Positions 31,031 to 42,458 of a DNA stretch of 64,000 bases are shown here, in pieces. The notes beneath the pieces were generated by a model, which worked only from the letters and a program-made list of their open reading frames with translations, had not been told where the DNA came from and did not search any database. Source of the stretch: Psococerastis gibbosa (taxonomy: Eukaryota > Arthropoda > Insecta > Psocodea > Psocidae); contig OZ020492.1 of NCBI GenBank assembly GCA_963971405.1, positions 7,688,001 to 7,752,000 of the forward strand. The letters run 5' to 3'. The position numbers were made by a program, and so were the translations under genes. Numbering within the stretch: the first letter of the stretch is position 1; every line of letters begins with the position of its first letter.

Positions 31031-32230
31031 AAACGTTCCGTAGGATGTCGTGCAATGGCGGTTTTTACGGATGTTCTGACAATGGATTAAAAATTTAAAA
31101 ATCCACTTCGATGCCTCAATCAAAGTGACGTAATATTTTTGTCGCTAAATTTGAGGTAAGTGGTATTTTGATCGATTCGAATGTGTTTTGCAGAATCTGA
31201 TTTATTTAATTGAAAAACAGATTTTTTGGTCACTTGTAGCTGAGACATAGTCCAGTGGAAATAAGTGTTATTACATTCGAATGAAAGTGTTCATTACTGA
31301 AGGTTTCTATTTTTTGGTATCTACTCAAAATGACTAAATTTGACACTTCTACAGTTTTACACATATCCTTATTTCCCCTTTTATGGTTCAGTTGGAGCTC
31401 ATTGCAATAAAGCCTATTAAATAGTACTGATGGTGCTTTTGCTGTTCTAGTAACTTTTTCTCCCATAAGTTGCGTACAATATCGTATGGAAAAAATGTAA
31501 GGGGTTCAAACTTAATTCATATTAATTGTAAATTAATTGAGAGGCATTTGACGAAAAAATGTTCATGGCAATAGGGTCCTCACTATTTCCTTTTTTAATC
31601 GGTACTTTGTTCGAGTCAAAAATTAGTAGCCTTATCTTAATTTTTCTTAAGAATTTGAGAAGTATTTGAACATAAATTGTATCACATTTTCAAAGTTAGT
31701 TTATAAAAACAGAGGTTTCCTTCCCATTCCATAGCTTTGGCTTTAGAAGTCGAGTGAGTTCTAGGTGTTCCACTTCATTGCTCAAACCCCCATAGGAGCT
31801 CTTGAACGTTTCTGCCCCCTTTCCACCCGCCTCGGCTTCTGGAGGCAAACAACCACACCCGCACAAATGCGCAGATAGAAGGACCTGAGCTGTCTTGTCT
31901 CATTGAAGTGGGGGAACTGAACAGCAGCGTGCGGGTTCAAGAGGCTGAAGTAAAGGGGAAAAACGGGGAGGGGGCTGCTGACTCTACAGATATGAGGAGT
32001 CTTCCATTTCCCTTCCAATTGGAGTAAAACTTGATTTCCGGGGAGTGCAGGAAATGAGTGTCAAATCATGTGTACCTTTGCTGTACTTCAATTTCTCGTT
32101 GCGTCCCTAATATAATTCTAATGATTGGCTACAGCGAATCCGGTAGACGGCTTGGGATCGCCGTAAGGCATAAGGACTTCTCTATTTTGCTTGCATATTA
32201 ATTAATTATACATTTCTGATTTCCTGTACA
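31031..32230. other. No recognised feature
   Basis: An AGGTAAGT at 31154-31161 lacks a pyrimidine tract. The minus frames at 31230-31466 and 31782-32018 have no recognised domain. Confidence 0.35.
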
Positions 32231-32310
32231 GGGCACCGGGATAGTCCAGTACGTAGAGAACTGAACTATGAGACGAAAGGTTTAGGTTCGAGACTCTATG
32301 TAAAAGGTAA
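32231..32310 (+). repeat. tRNA-derived SINE, family S
   Basis: A-box-like ATAGTCCAGTACG and B-box GGTTCGAGACTC are at tRNA-like spacing. Copies lie at 2881-2950, 2645-2727 (minus), 13385-13449 (minus) and 30855-30935. Confidence 0.55.
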
Positions 32311-32509
32311 AGTTTACCTTCGCCGACAAAAGAAATGCGTGGTTACCGTATGTGTTGCTGACCAAAAAAACAGCACAGGGGATTCTCTAACTGTTCCTAG
32401 GCTTCAAACCATATTGGGTTTTTTTGTTTGTTTGTATTGTTCTTGTTTAGATTTATCTGCTTGCCCCTATTTAAGACTCTTCCCCCAAAAGTAGAGTACC
32501 CAGAAAAAT

Positions 32510-32640
32510 CTTTGCACGATTCGAACCCACGATCATTTTCCTAGATATATTTTCAGTTATGACGAGGAAGTTGCCTCTTCAAGCTAAGTTAGTTTAATTT
32601 CAGTATTATATACCATATAATGCTACAATATATTCAGAGT
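32510..32640 (-). repeat. tRNA-derived SINE, family T (copy 2)
   Basis: GATTCGAACCCACGATC is a reversed B box. ATGACGAGGAAGTTGCCTCTT and the following T-rich tract match 19128-19195. Confidence 0.6.
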
Positions 32641-32844
32641 TATTGCATGTATGTATTAAGTTTCCATTAGTTTTATCATTTAGCTTTCTTTCGTGTTGTG
32701 GCGGAAAACTTACAAAAAAACAACTTAAACGTAATAATTCACAAGAATTATTATTAAAGGATACCAGTTTCGGTAAATACCAACAATGTTAGGCTCGTCA
32801 AAATACATTTATTTTTCATAAGTATTGATTGCGGCCGTTTCTGG

Positions 32845-33080
32845 CACTTTCTTGTCATGTCAGAATGCCCGATTGTGTTAGTTTTGGGTAACTAGTTACT
32901 AACACATTCCTGCCAGAATGCCCGACAAGGTTTGTTTTGGATAACCAGTTGCTAACACTCCTGCCAGAATAGAGAATCCCAGATTGAGTTAGTTTTGGAT
33001 AACCAGTTTCCTACACTTTCCTGCGAGAATAGCGAATTCCTGATTGAGTTAGTTTTGGGTAACCAGTCTCCAACATATAC
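32845..33080. repeat. Minisatellite, period about 53-60 bp
   Basis: The motif TTAGTTTTGG.TAACCAGT recurs near 32879, 32932, 32990 and 33050, separated by CCTGCCAGAATG-like sequence. The last two units are 60 bp and so in frame on the minus strand (VGDWLPKTNSIRNSLF, VGNWLSKTNSIWDSLF). The earlier units shift frame, which argues against a protein. Confidence 0.75.
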
Positions 33081-34191
33081 TGGAATCGGAATGTACACCC
33101 AGAAGATATTCGTAGCAACTTTACTCCATTGAAAAATATATTCTGGAAAAGACTTTCCGTAAGACCTTAAAATGTTCAGAACGGCCCTTAGTCGCCCCAA
33201 TTGATGATGAAGACAATACAGATGTTTCCTTTCCTGTGATAGTCGTGTATAGCGTTGACGGAGTAGGATAGTCTTTTTTGCTGCTTGATTACAGATTGCC
33301 CCGTAGATACTGCTAAGGGAAGATATGGGCCAATGAGTGACAAAGGCTTACGTTAGTTTCTTTGGAAGCGACTAATTACTAATTAGAGCAAAGGGTCCCC
33401 ATTACGACAGCTCAATCACTTCTTCCGTCTACACGGCTGGTTGATTTTTCTTCAACATAGAAAAGGGTCTCTGCAACCAGAGGATGTTAAATATTGAGTT
33501 TTTTTGTAAATTCCTTGCTGTCGAAAAATTGAAGAGGGTTGAGTTTTTTTTTTTTTAATTTGGTTGTGTGCCCATGTAGGCTTCTATGCTAAAGTTTTCT
33601 AATGAAGGGAAGAAACGCCATGGCAGGACAACCCTTTGAAAATATTTCTTCACCGCTCTATTTGGCATTTTGTGGTCAGAAATTTGTTTACAGCCATGTT
33701 TTTCCCCTACCGGTCCAGGTAAACCGGAAAAATTGTCCCATTTTTATCAAATCTCTGCGATCTACGCCGGTGGATTAGGGCCCAATGCTCTAAATAGGAA
33801 GGATGGCTGCCTTGTAGAAAACCATGGGGGACAATGATTCTCCTGTCTAATTTTACCCTGTCCCAAAGTATAAAAACAAAAGATTTGCCTGGCGGTTTAG
33901 TAATTGAAATTGGCCTTTGTGCATGAAAAATTGAGTCCTATGTCTCGCTAATTCGTGGGCATTTGTGTTGTCGTTGATTTGATCTGATGTCATTTGCTTA
34001 TAAAACTATATGAAGACTTGGTTGTTCCTCGCTATGAAAGAGAAGCTTCTTTTATTAATTAGTAGAACCCTATTTCCAAAGTGATAAATAACCACTTCTT
34101 GTCGATTCTTAATCAAATTACATTTGTTTCAGGTAGGGAGGGCAATTGTATCGTAGAATGTTGGTCTTTTGATAATTCCCAACCGGAATGA
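33081..34191. other. No recognised feature
   Basis: A T run lies at 33547-33556. No repeat or exon. TTTGTTTCAG followed by GTAGGG at 34131 is a weak splice-like site. Confidence 0.35.
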
Positions 34192-34529
34192 GGTTCATAT
34201 GTGACGTCATTTTGTAGATGGCAGCACCAGTTGCAATGATATCAAAGCGTTGATTTTTCCATAAGCCTCAATACTATTTTAAAATTATTTTTAATTACGT
34301 ACTATTTTAAAGTGATATTTTTCTATAAATCATGGAGAATATATATATTAAATTATATGCAGCGAAATAAGGTCCAGGCATAGTAGAAATATTGTTAAAA
34401 ATATTAAAAAAATTAATTAGATGCTAAGAGCTTAGTTTTCACAATGCAAACGGCGGCCATTTTGAATAATATGGATATCGGTTTGTCGTCAGCGAACCTA
34501 GTGACCAAAACTGTCCCTACAGAATCTCA
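34192..34529 (+). repeat. Family F interspersed repeat (intact copy)
   Basis: 338 bp, uninterrupted. It contains AAGGTCCAGGCATAGTAG, the empty form of the site that is split by the hAT element at 26683. The terminal GGTTC has lost its exact partner (GAATC). Confidence 0.8.
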
Positions 34530-34789
34530 CTAAAGAGTTTAAAAATTCATAGCACTAGTGAAATAAAAAATAAAAAAATTCCCTCAAAATTGTCCGAAAT
34601 ATTCCCGTCGCAAGTTGTTATTTTGTCAGCACATAAAGTTATTTTCGTTGGAACACTAAATAACTGCGGCACTTGGTCACAACTGCTTACATAAGCATTA
34701 TTCTTGTCTGCTAAACGTTCTGTTTATAATTTTTTTTCAGTTGTATGCTGTTTAATAGTGACACGACATTTCTACCCGTCTTCTCCCTT

Positions 34790-35085
34790 GGGGCACCTTG
34801 TTTAAGGCAGCTCTTGTTGCCGTATTGTCTGCCATTCATTCCACGGGCCCTAGCCACTGCGGGCTCTCTTGATTTCGGCTACTATCGTAGGTTCTCGGTA
34901 TAACGCGTAGAGCTCATCATTTCTATGGTTACGTCACTCTCTATGTCCCTCCCTGTCTTCCCTAACCTTGGACCATACACCTTTCGGATTATCTTCCTCC
35001 CCTTTACTACACCTTTCAAGCTCGCTCTTCTGAGCACTAACCCATGTCTCACAGCCATAGGTTATGACTGGTAATGCAGATAAGG
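34790..35085 (-). pseudogene. LINE reverse transcriptase fragment, degenerate
   Basis: The minus frame gives PVITYGCETWVSAQKSELER, then after a TGA in the same frame RNDELYALYREPTIVAEIKR before TAG. The Y-G-x-E-T-W motif and the N-D-E-L-Y-x-L-Y segment mark the region between polymerase and C-terminus in insect LINE ORF2 proteins. The intervening segment is deleted and scrambled. Confidence 0.75.
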
Positions 35086-35211
35086 CATATTTGTCAGAAT
35101 CAGAGTACTTTCATTAGTAATATAATTCCACCAACTTACAATGTGAAAGTTAAAAAGGCCGTATTACTTAGTGCATTTAAAAAATAGGCCAAAGTGTCAT
35201 CGTATTGTAGT

Positions 35212-35381
35212 CATGGACGGATACAGGGAGGCAGGGGGTAGCTGCCCCCCCCCCCCAATTGATTAAATCTGTAGTAAGTTAATTTATTACGCTCCAATTT
35301 AATCGATACTACATATAATTGGTCTATTTTGACGAAACCTACCCCGCTCCCCCTCCCCGAAATGGGCTGGATCCGTCCCTG
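35212..35381. mobile_element. hAT MITE (family M, copy 2), 170 bp
   Basis: The ends CATGGACGGATACAG and CTGGATCCGTCCCTG are flanked by ATTGTAGT (35204-35211) and ATTGTGGT (35382-35389), an 8-bp duplication with one mismatch. A poly-C run sits at 35246-35259. Related to 4924-5081. Confidence 0.8.
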
Positions 35382-35624
35382 ATTGTGGTGGTCGAGTAGT
35401 AATTATATATTGTTTTCGATAGTGTTGGACTGTGACAGTGCCAGATATTTTATTGCCGCTGGTACAATCGGACACGCTCTAGCTCATAGAGTATCAATAG
35501 AGGCTGTTCGCATGTAATCGGAAATCTCAGTGACCCTTACCTATCTGCCGGACATTTAATTCAATAGTAGCTGATATATAAATGTCTTAATATTATCTTA
35601 TGTCTTCCCCAGTTGATACATTAT

Positions 35625-36355
35625 TGCTTTCCAATTTATACGTAGTGTAAGGAAAGCTTTGTGACGGTCGAAATTTTCGATTCCGAGATTTCAACGGATT
35701 TACACGTTTTAAGGTCCCAGGAACCCAAAAAAGTGGTACCTCGGAACAATTTTTTTTATTTGGGGCTAACTTAATTTGGGGGGGTTTTATTCTCAAAAAA
35801 CTCAAAAAAACGTCTAAAAAAATTATTTCTCAAAAACGGCTCCAACTAATTCTTTTAAATTCACATATATTGTAGTCGTTATTGATGTTAACGAAATGCG
35901 GGGGGTCGCTTGCCCCTTGATAGGTTGCTCCTTGGGGTAAAAAAATAAAAATAACTAAATTTTAATGAAAAATGACTAAAAAATAATTTTTTGTATCGAT
36001 GATTTCTACCTTCAGGCATGTTTTAGGTGTTAAATTGAGTAACGAAACCGGACAGGTTGCTTTCCCAGAAAAGCATTTGGTTTTGTAAAAAAAGTTTTTT
36101 TAAAAAAAATGATAGAAAATTCACGCTCAAATGCATTGCTTGCCCTGCCAGTATTGCTGTGTGGTAATGTGTCTGACCGATCTAGAATTCACCTCACCTC
36201 CAGTGACGTCAGGTGGACAACCCCCCCCCCCACCCCCCGAGTTATCGGAAATTTAACCATAGGAAAATTATTTTCCATGAAATTACTCATTTTCTCTATC
36301 TACTAATTTTGATAAATTGGAAAGCATGTTCGAGTGAACTCGGACCGGTTCTTTT
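35625..36355 (-). repeat. Family B interspersed repeat (copy 3, internal deletion)
   Basis: Perfect inverted ends TGCTTTCCAATTTAT (35625-35639) and ATAAATTGGAAAGCA (36312-36326), with the GAGTGAACTCGGACCGGTTC segment outside the right one. The segment with the GACAGACC run is missing at about 35737. Poly-C at 36222-36236. Confidence 0.8.
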
Positions 36356-36385
36356 TTTTAGTTTTAGTTTTATTTTTATTATTAT

Positions 36386-37112
36386 ATTGCTTTTGTTATT
36401 TATATGTTAGTATAAGGAAAGGTTTGTGATGGCCAAAATGTTTAATTTCGAAATTTTCTATGGATTTAGACGTTTTGAGTACCCAGGAACCAAAAAAAGT
36501 ATTTTTTACGAAATGTCTGTTGGTCGGTCTGTCTGTTCGTTGATTTGTGGGCAAACTACTGGGTGGATTTGGATGAAATTTGGCATGTAGATTCACAAAA
36601 ATCATACCTCAGCACAATTTTTTTTTTCATATTTTGGACTAACTCAATTTTTGGAGTTTCACCCTAAAAAACTTCAAAAACCGCTCAAACTTTTTTTTTC
36701 TAATAAACGGCTCCAACGATTTTCTTTAAATTCACATATATTATTGTAGTCATTATTAATGTTTAAAAAACGCAGCTGGTTGCTTGCCCCTGAGATAGTT
36801 TGGTTCTGGGCCCAAAAAAATTGAAATAACTAAAAAATAATTTTGCTGTGGAACCTTTCTATTAATGCTTTTTAATTTCAGTTGTGTTTTAGGTGTTCAA
36901 TTGAGTAACAAAGTTTTGTTTTCGAATGAAAAATTATTTTTTGAAGGATCATACTCCATATACATTGCAATCGTCCCATCGATCCATGCAGTGCTTTTAG
37001 ATTGGGAAAGTTGAGGCAACTGAAATTTAACATTATTTACCATCAAACTCGTCATTTTTTGTTAATTGATAAATAGGAAAGCAAGTACGGGCTCACTCGT
37101 ACCGGTTCTGTT
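36386..37112 (-). repeat. Family B interspersed repeat (copy 4, diverged)
   Basis: It lies 30 bp from copy 3 in the same orientation but is much more diverged, so the pair is not a recent tandem duplication. Landmarks: ATATGTTAGTATAAGGAAAG, GTCTGTTGGTCGGTCTGTCT and GCTCACTCGTACCGGTTCTG at the right end. Confidence 0.75.
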
Positions 37113-37564
37113 CAATTCGCGTCATAGAGTTATTGAAAATTTGAAAATCTTCGGTTTTGTATGTAAATGTGCGGGTTAGTTTTAATACTGTGTTATTAAA
37201 ATCGTAAGTTATTACATAGCGTTGGTGCTGGCCTTCTGCTGGCTTTCTCAGCGTTACTAAAGGACGGTTTTTAAATCTGAGCTTACTCCCTTCTTATCAG
37301 AAAATCCTGGGATTTTTGGTATGTTTTAAGACTGGCCGTGTTCGAATATTTTTGATTGCAAAGGGGACCAAAGCTACAGAAGGATTTACTATAAGATGGT
37401 GAGGTATTCCTAGAAATCAATCTATCTCCTAGTTCCAACCAAGGGATAAAACCTTCGGTAATCCGCAGGGCAGACAGAAAGTCTTTGTCCTTAAGCTTTC
37501 CTTCAATCCAGACAAGAAACCATCGCTTCCCAACGTTACGTACAGTCATCTATTTTGGCTGTAA
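37113..37564. other. No recognised feature
   Basis: The minus frame at 37283-37549 has no recognisable domain. Confidence 0.35.
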
Positions 37565-38186
37565 GCTTCTACAGTTTCCTTATTGATAGACCTTTTTATT
37601 CCTTTGCTGAAGCTTATTTAGACAAAAATCAAATCAATCTGAAGCTTTGGGTATTATATAAATCCATATATGGTAGTGTGTGATCTCATATTTTTAAATT
37701 GGAAACTTTCATTCACTGTATTTAAATTGGGAATGAAGGGAAGTAAAAATGTTTTATGTCAATATGCTGTAGCGTTTCGAGTGGCATGGTGCAAGTAGCG
37801 TATTAGCTATTAGCGTACACACCTGTTTTAATATAAATAGACCTAATGTTATTTATACTACTTTGTATAATAATTTGAAAACCAAAATATTTTAGCTGGT
37901 AGAGTAGCCATTCGGGGCTAAAGCTCGTCTAATATAACGACGATTTTCATTTATTCACTCATACAGGCTTCTACAGTTTCCTTGTTGGTAGACCTGTTTA
38001 TTCCTTCGCTGAAGCTTATTTAGATCTCATATTTTTAAATTAGAAACTTTCTTTACTGTATTTAAATTGGGAATGAAGGGAAATAAAAATGCATTATGTC
38101 AATATGATGTAGTGTTTCGAGTTGTAGGGTGCGACTAGCGCACGTCAACTATTAGGGTACACACCTGTTTTGATATTAATAGCCAT
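37565..38186 (+). repeat. Direct duplication with SINE tail between the units
   Basis: Unit 1 (37565-37850) and unit 2 (37970-38186) share GCTTCTACAGTTTCCTT, TTGCTGAAGCTTATTTAGA and GTACACACCTGTTTT. Unit 2 lacks about 60 bp present at 37622-37681 of unit 1. A family Q tail (37890-37965) separates the two. Confidence 0.7.
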
Positions 38187-38367
38187 GCGCAAGCCCGATA
38201 AGTTTAGAAGGAACATGTGTTTTTTTATTTTTATTAATTAATTTTTTTTTCGACTGAGAATAATATTAATTATTTACTCTTTCACATGGCTTTATACCTT
38301 ACGCCCAGTACCGTATACCTTATTCCGCATTTTGTTTCCACATCCTATAGCTGGTGGCTGTTTAGAG

Positions 38368-38611
38368 CAGTGATTCCCAAACTTTTGAGGCTGTAGCCCA
38401 CTTTTAAAGGAGTCAATTTACCGTGCCCCCCCCCCCTACCCAGTTTACAAGGAAAATAAATCAATATCTATATACATTGCTAGTTTTTCTTTAATGCGAC
38501 AACCGTGGTTGCACTTCACTGATGATTTTTTTTGATTTTGAGACCCATGGCTCCCTTGACAGGGCACTGCGCCCCACCGGTGGGCCATGGCTCACAGTTT
38601 GGGAACCACTG
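38368..38611. mobile_element. hAT MITE with classic termini
   Basis: The ends CAGTGATTCCCAAACTTTTG and CACAGTTTGGGAACCACTG match the well known hAT terminal consensus. Flanks GTTTAGAG (38360-38367) and ATTTAGAG (38612-38619) are an 8-bp duplication with one mismatch. It is non-coding. Confidence 0.85.
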
Positions 38612-38619
38612 ATTTAGAG

Positions 38620-39301
38620 AATTTGGTCTCGAAATTAGTTTAAAAATGCTAGCAATATTGTGTTGATATTTTCAACCTGGGATTCCATTAGAAAAAGATG
38701 TTCCTCGAGTTATCTGGTTTTAGTCTGAATGTAGAACTTTTTATGACGGCCATAACATGCATTTGAAGATGATTCTACTATTAGTTCCAATCAGAATTTT
38801 ATAACTTTCGTTGTGAGGTCGCATTGTGCCCATTATCCAACCTGACTGGAACCTGAGGGCTGACGCCATTAAACATTGCATGTATTCACTATACCTGTTA
38901 TATCGTCAGAACGTGGTAGTTAGCATTAAATAGGGCCAAATTAAAATATGTGAACCAATACCCAATTCTTGGCAATGAATCCAACGATTTGCCGACTTGT
39001 TATCATTGTTATTTAAAAATAACAAAAAAAACACTGCTAATTAGTTGATCAATCGAAAACTCTTTACAATTAGAAAAAATAATGACGGCAGAACGGAATT
39101 TAAAAATGTGAGAAAATTCCTTTTCTTCGTGTTGTACATTTCTTAATTGAAGCGCCTATAGGCCAAGGGGTGTAAGTGACAAAAATAAACATTCGGGATA
39201 ATTAAGACCAAAGTTTGCAACTCAATTGAAAATGTACCTTTTACATGAATTCTAACAATGTCAAAATGACAGAACCTGTTCCCGTTGGTTTCTGGGATAA
39301 A
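38620..39301. other. No recognised feature
   Basis: No repeat match or exon. Confidence 0.35.
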
Positions 39302-39407
39302 TACTTCAATGAGCCAAATGTTTAATAACTTGCTGAGTAAATTAAATAAAAAATGAAAAGTATTTAATTTTTGGGTGCCAATTTGCTACGTAAACATATA
39401 TATCCTC
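39302..39407. mobile_element. TTAA MITE, family G (right half only)
   Basis: ATGAGCCAAATGTTTAATAA through TGGGTGCCAATTTGCTACGT ends in ATATCCTC before TTAA (39408-39411), as in copies 1 and 2. The left half is absent. Confidence 0.7.
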
Positions 39408-39411
39408 TTAA

Positions 39412-40569
39412 ATGGGGTCTGTACGTCAAAGACAAGACTGTACATATTACCAAAATTTCTTACCGCCTCTCAAGATGACGCGCAGTGTGAATTCCTAAAA
39501 TTTCAATTTAATTACTGGATTCTCTTGCCACTTTACACAAACTCACCCCAAAAGTTATTAGAGGAATCAGCAAAGAGAAGAGCCTCGACAAGAGGTGGAA
39601 AAGTCAAAGAAATGAAGAAAGACAACGGCGGAAATCAAGATAAGATCAACTTGGGTCCATAAATTCTACTTTGCCACGCTTCCAAACTTTTAGTCGTATC
39701 CAATTGAAGCTTCACTACCGCTTCCACAAATAGTTCCTACAACTGAGTAAACTGGCATTCCCTTCTCCCAAATGTACGTGTGTTCGATTTGCTGATGTAA
39801 ATAGCCTCTATATCAAGTTACTGTAGCAAAACAGTACATACACGTTCCTACTATTGATCCAATGGGCATTTAGTCTGCCCTTCATCTTGGTCTATGTATA
39901 CCTACCCTTTATCAAAATCGCTGCCTGTACGGTGCCGCTAAAAGCTGCGGAACGTTAATCCGCAGTCCTGTTAACATGCTAGCAATCTTCCCAGACGTTC
40001 ACCACCTCCCAACATAACTATGTTTGTTTAATTTTTTCAAGACTTAAATCAATAGTACACGTACACGACGAAGTGCTAGTATCTGTACGTAGGCTATGGT
40101 AGGCTGTCAATTGCATTTTTAATGCAATTTTCGTTGGCGCTTTTTGCGAGTAGCTTTAACATTTCGATGTGGTACTCGTAAGCCTAGATTTACTAGCAGG
40201 ATCGTTCGTCCCCTTATTAATAATAATATCCAAGTTGAACGTTCTGACAGGCTCTTGGTAAACCCAGCATTGAGTCCACTGCTTTATTTATTATTGGCTT
40301 TATATTTTAAAAAAACAACATTGAAAACCTGCTATCCCAGCGAAGTTAGGACCATCAGGGTACGCATGGTTTTTCCAGTTCTCTTTACATAATAACATAT
40401 AATAAGCCAAGAGTCAATACAGTGAATTGTGTTTCCACAGCCTATGGCCAATGGCCTAATTGTCAATGGGCCTCTTTCCTATGCGAAAATGCTTGCACCC
40501 AACCAATCAAATCAATTACGGGGACCTGTTATTGTTTACTTCCGTGTTAAAAAAAACCTACAGGCCATT
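39412..40569. other. No recognised feature
   Basis: Short frames at 39375-39662 and 40144-40392 with no recognised domain. Confidence 0.35.
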
Positions 40570-41040
40570 TAGGCCCGGTAGGCGTGAACGATCCCAACGC
40601 GGCAGGCGAGCTAGGAAATTCGTCATTGGAGCCAATGTGTTGGTGAGTTTTCGTGCACAAGAAACAACCTATTTTCGGTTCGTTGGCGGGTTGTGGGGGA
40701 AAACGTGTAATTGCGTGAGGTCAGCGACCAGCTAGTGACAGAAATCTGCTGAAGTAGACTCTTAGGGTTTTGCACCGACCCATTTACTCCCATGTCAAAT
40801 TTCTCAGCGAATCACCGGCGTTCGAGTTGTCCTTGTGTACGGCAAAAAGATCCGTCATTGGAACAAATGAGCTGGGGAATAGTTGGTGCAAAAAACAGTC
40901 TATTTCTGAACTCACTTCAGATCGCTGAGCCGCGCCAATGGGCGGCTATCGGAAACCCGCCCACCGGCGTGAGCCCAGCGACGGCTCCCCGAGAGAAATC
41001 ATCCGAGGCAGACTCTGTAGTTTTGCACCAATGAAGGATT
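40570..41040 (+). repeat. GC-richer imperfect tandem duplication
   Basis: The stretch is clearly richer in G+C than its surroundings. CGTCATTGGAGCCAATG (about 40620) recurs as CGTCATTGGAACAAATG (about 40852). CAGCGACC ... GTAGACTCTTAGGGTTTTGC (40723-40773) recurs as CAGCGACGG ... GCAGACTCTGTAGTTTTGC (40976-41026). A third related segment lies at 58690-58790. Nature unknown. Confidence 0.55.
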
Positions 41041-41354
41041 CCCCAGCGTTTCGCCCGCGACAAAATCGTCTTAGAGCACTGGGGCTAAGGGTCCGGAGGA
41101 AAAAGAACGGTTAAAATTCGATGCACGTGGGCCGTGAGTTGATAATTTTAACAGTTAACAGAAACTTCTGCCATCAATAAAACTTATAGCGAACAACACA
41201 AGTGCAATTTGTCAGAAAGTTGGAACACAGGGTTGTGGTATGTCAAGTTAACCACATGGGATTGCTATGCCGATGACTGACAAATATGCACCTGGCAACG
41301 CGCCACAATCCCACTACACGATTGTTGATCTTTCATTTTAATTTATTTATTGGT
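41041..41354. other. No recognised feature
   Basis: Unique-looking sequence, no gene. Confidence 0.35.
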
Positions 41355-41759
41355 TTAACAAATAAAAAACAAATAAATCCCTCTCTTGCAATAATTGTGT
41401 GATTTAAGTGCTGGCGTGCTTCCGTTTACTCTTAACATTTTTCTACAAGAAGGATAAAAGTAGTCGGAAGGCCACAACTTCCTTATTTGTTTAAAACTCG
41501 TTGATTCTCTCGCTTTTCGATAGTTTGTTTGCCCTTCTTGAGTTGAAAAGTCCCTCCATCCACGCTCCAGGGATGACGCCGGTTCCAACAGAAATTTTTG
41601 AATCGTCGTGGTGCCATACGCGATCATTCCAACTTGGCTCTCCGTTCCATATTTAGTTTGGAGTGTCTGTTGGGACCTTAAGGGCTTTGTAACAGCAAAG
41701 GCTTTCACGGCCGGAGTCAAATGAAGAACCAGTAGAATCCGGGCTGATGGGCCGTCCAA
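41355..41759 (-). CDS. Unrecognised open frame starting in a family V repeat
   Basis: The minus frame begins with TTG inside the repeat (PSARILLVLHLTPAVKAF is encoded by the repeat arm). It continues for about 110 codons of other sequence (LEPASSLERGWRDFSTQE, KQIRKLWPSDYFYPSCRK) to a TAA at 41355. A parallel frame with the same repeat-encoded start exists at 47215-47538, followed by unrelated sequence. No domain is recognised; it is probably not a gene. Confidence 0.15.
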   Translation of the reverse strand: MDGPSARILLVLHLTPAVKAFAVTKPLRSQQTLQTKYGTESQVGMIAYGTTTIQKFLLEPASSLERGWRDFSTQEGQTNYRKARESTSFKQIRKLWPSDYFYPSCRKMLRVNGSTPALKSHNYCKRGIYLFFIC

Positions 41760-41881
41760 GATTGTATCTTAGAAGTCTACGCAGTAACACTGAAGATGTC
41801 GACCGCAGATGTTGACGAAACGTTTGGAAGTTCGCTTTCATCTCGACCACGGCCCATCAGCCCGGATTCTACTGGTTCTTC
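41680..41881. repeat. Family V repeat: 33-bp perfect stem around a hammerhead-like motif
   Basis: The arms 41723-41755 and 41849-41881 are perfect inverted copies (they begin GAAGAACCAGTAGAATCCGG). Between them lie CTGAAGA (41790-41796), a possible stem GTCGAC/GTTGAC (41798-41803, 41811-41816) and GAAA (41817-41820). The left arm extends outward with GGCTTTCACGGCCGGAGTC. A Penelope-like origin is inferred. Confidence 0.65.
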
Positions 41882-42076
41882 ATCCTTAAGGGCTTGTTAT
41901 AGTAAAATCGTTTAAGCTTGTCGAAACACAATGCCTCATATTGAAACTCTTGATGTTCAGCAGTCTCATGTTTACATGATAAAGTGCATTATACTGATTT
42001 TTGTGTTGCATTTTTTAATTGTTTTTTGATACCTTTTATATCTTTTTGGATGTTGAAGGAGGAATTAATTAATTAA

Positions 42077-42454
42077 GAGGATGCTGGCCGTACACATTGG
42101 CCACCCCTGGATCAGCCTAAATCAGGTTGGTTTATATTTTTTACTTAAGTTAATACTTAAATTTATAAAGTTTTGATCTACTCAATTGCTAGAGGACTAT
42201 TTCATACACCATATTATATGGTGTTTTTCATTTTTGTTGGTATAATTTTTCGATAATTCGGTAAATTTCTGTCGCTTATCAGTTTCACGGAAAACCCCGT
42301 AGACCAAAACTAAATAGTACTATGCATGGAATAGTCCTCTATCAATTGAGTAGACCAAATTTATGTAACTTGAAGAATAACTTAAATAAAAAATATAAAT
42401 GAAACCTATTTTAGGGTGATTCAGGGGTGGCCAATGTGTACAGCCAGCTTCCTA
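42077..42454. mobile_element. TTAA MITE, family G (copy 4)
   Basis: TTAA at 42073-42076 and 42455-42458. The ends share GGATGCTGGCCGTACACATT and its inverted partner AATGTGTACAGCCAGCTTCC. GGCCACCCCTG / CAGGGGTGGCC lie just inside. The arms reach a central hairpin at ACCATATTATATGGT. Confidence 0.8.
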
Positions 42455-42458
42455 TTAA

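Noticed and set aside
31140..31161. AGGTAAGT splice-donor match
   Set aside because: No pyrimidine tract or branch-like motif upstream, so not counted as a ratchet point.
32845..33080. CRISPR array
   Set aside because: Unit lengths vary, there are no unique spacers with constant repeats, and the DNA is eukaryotic in character.
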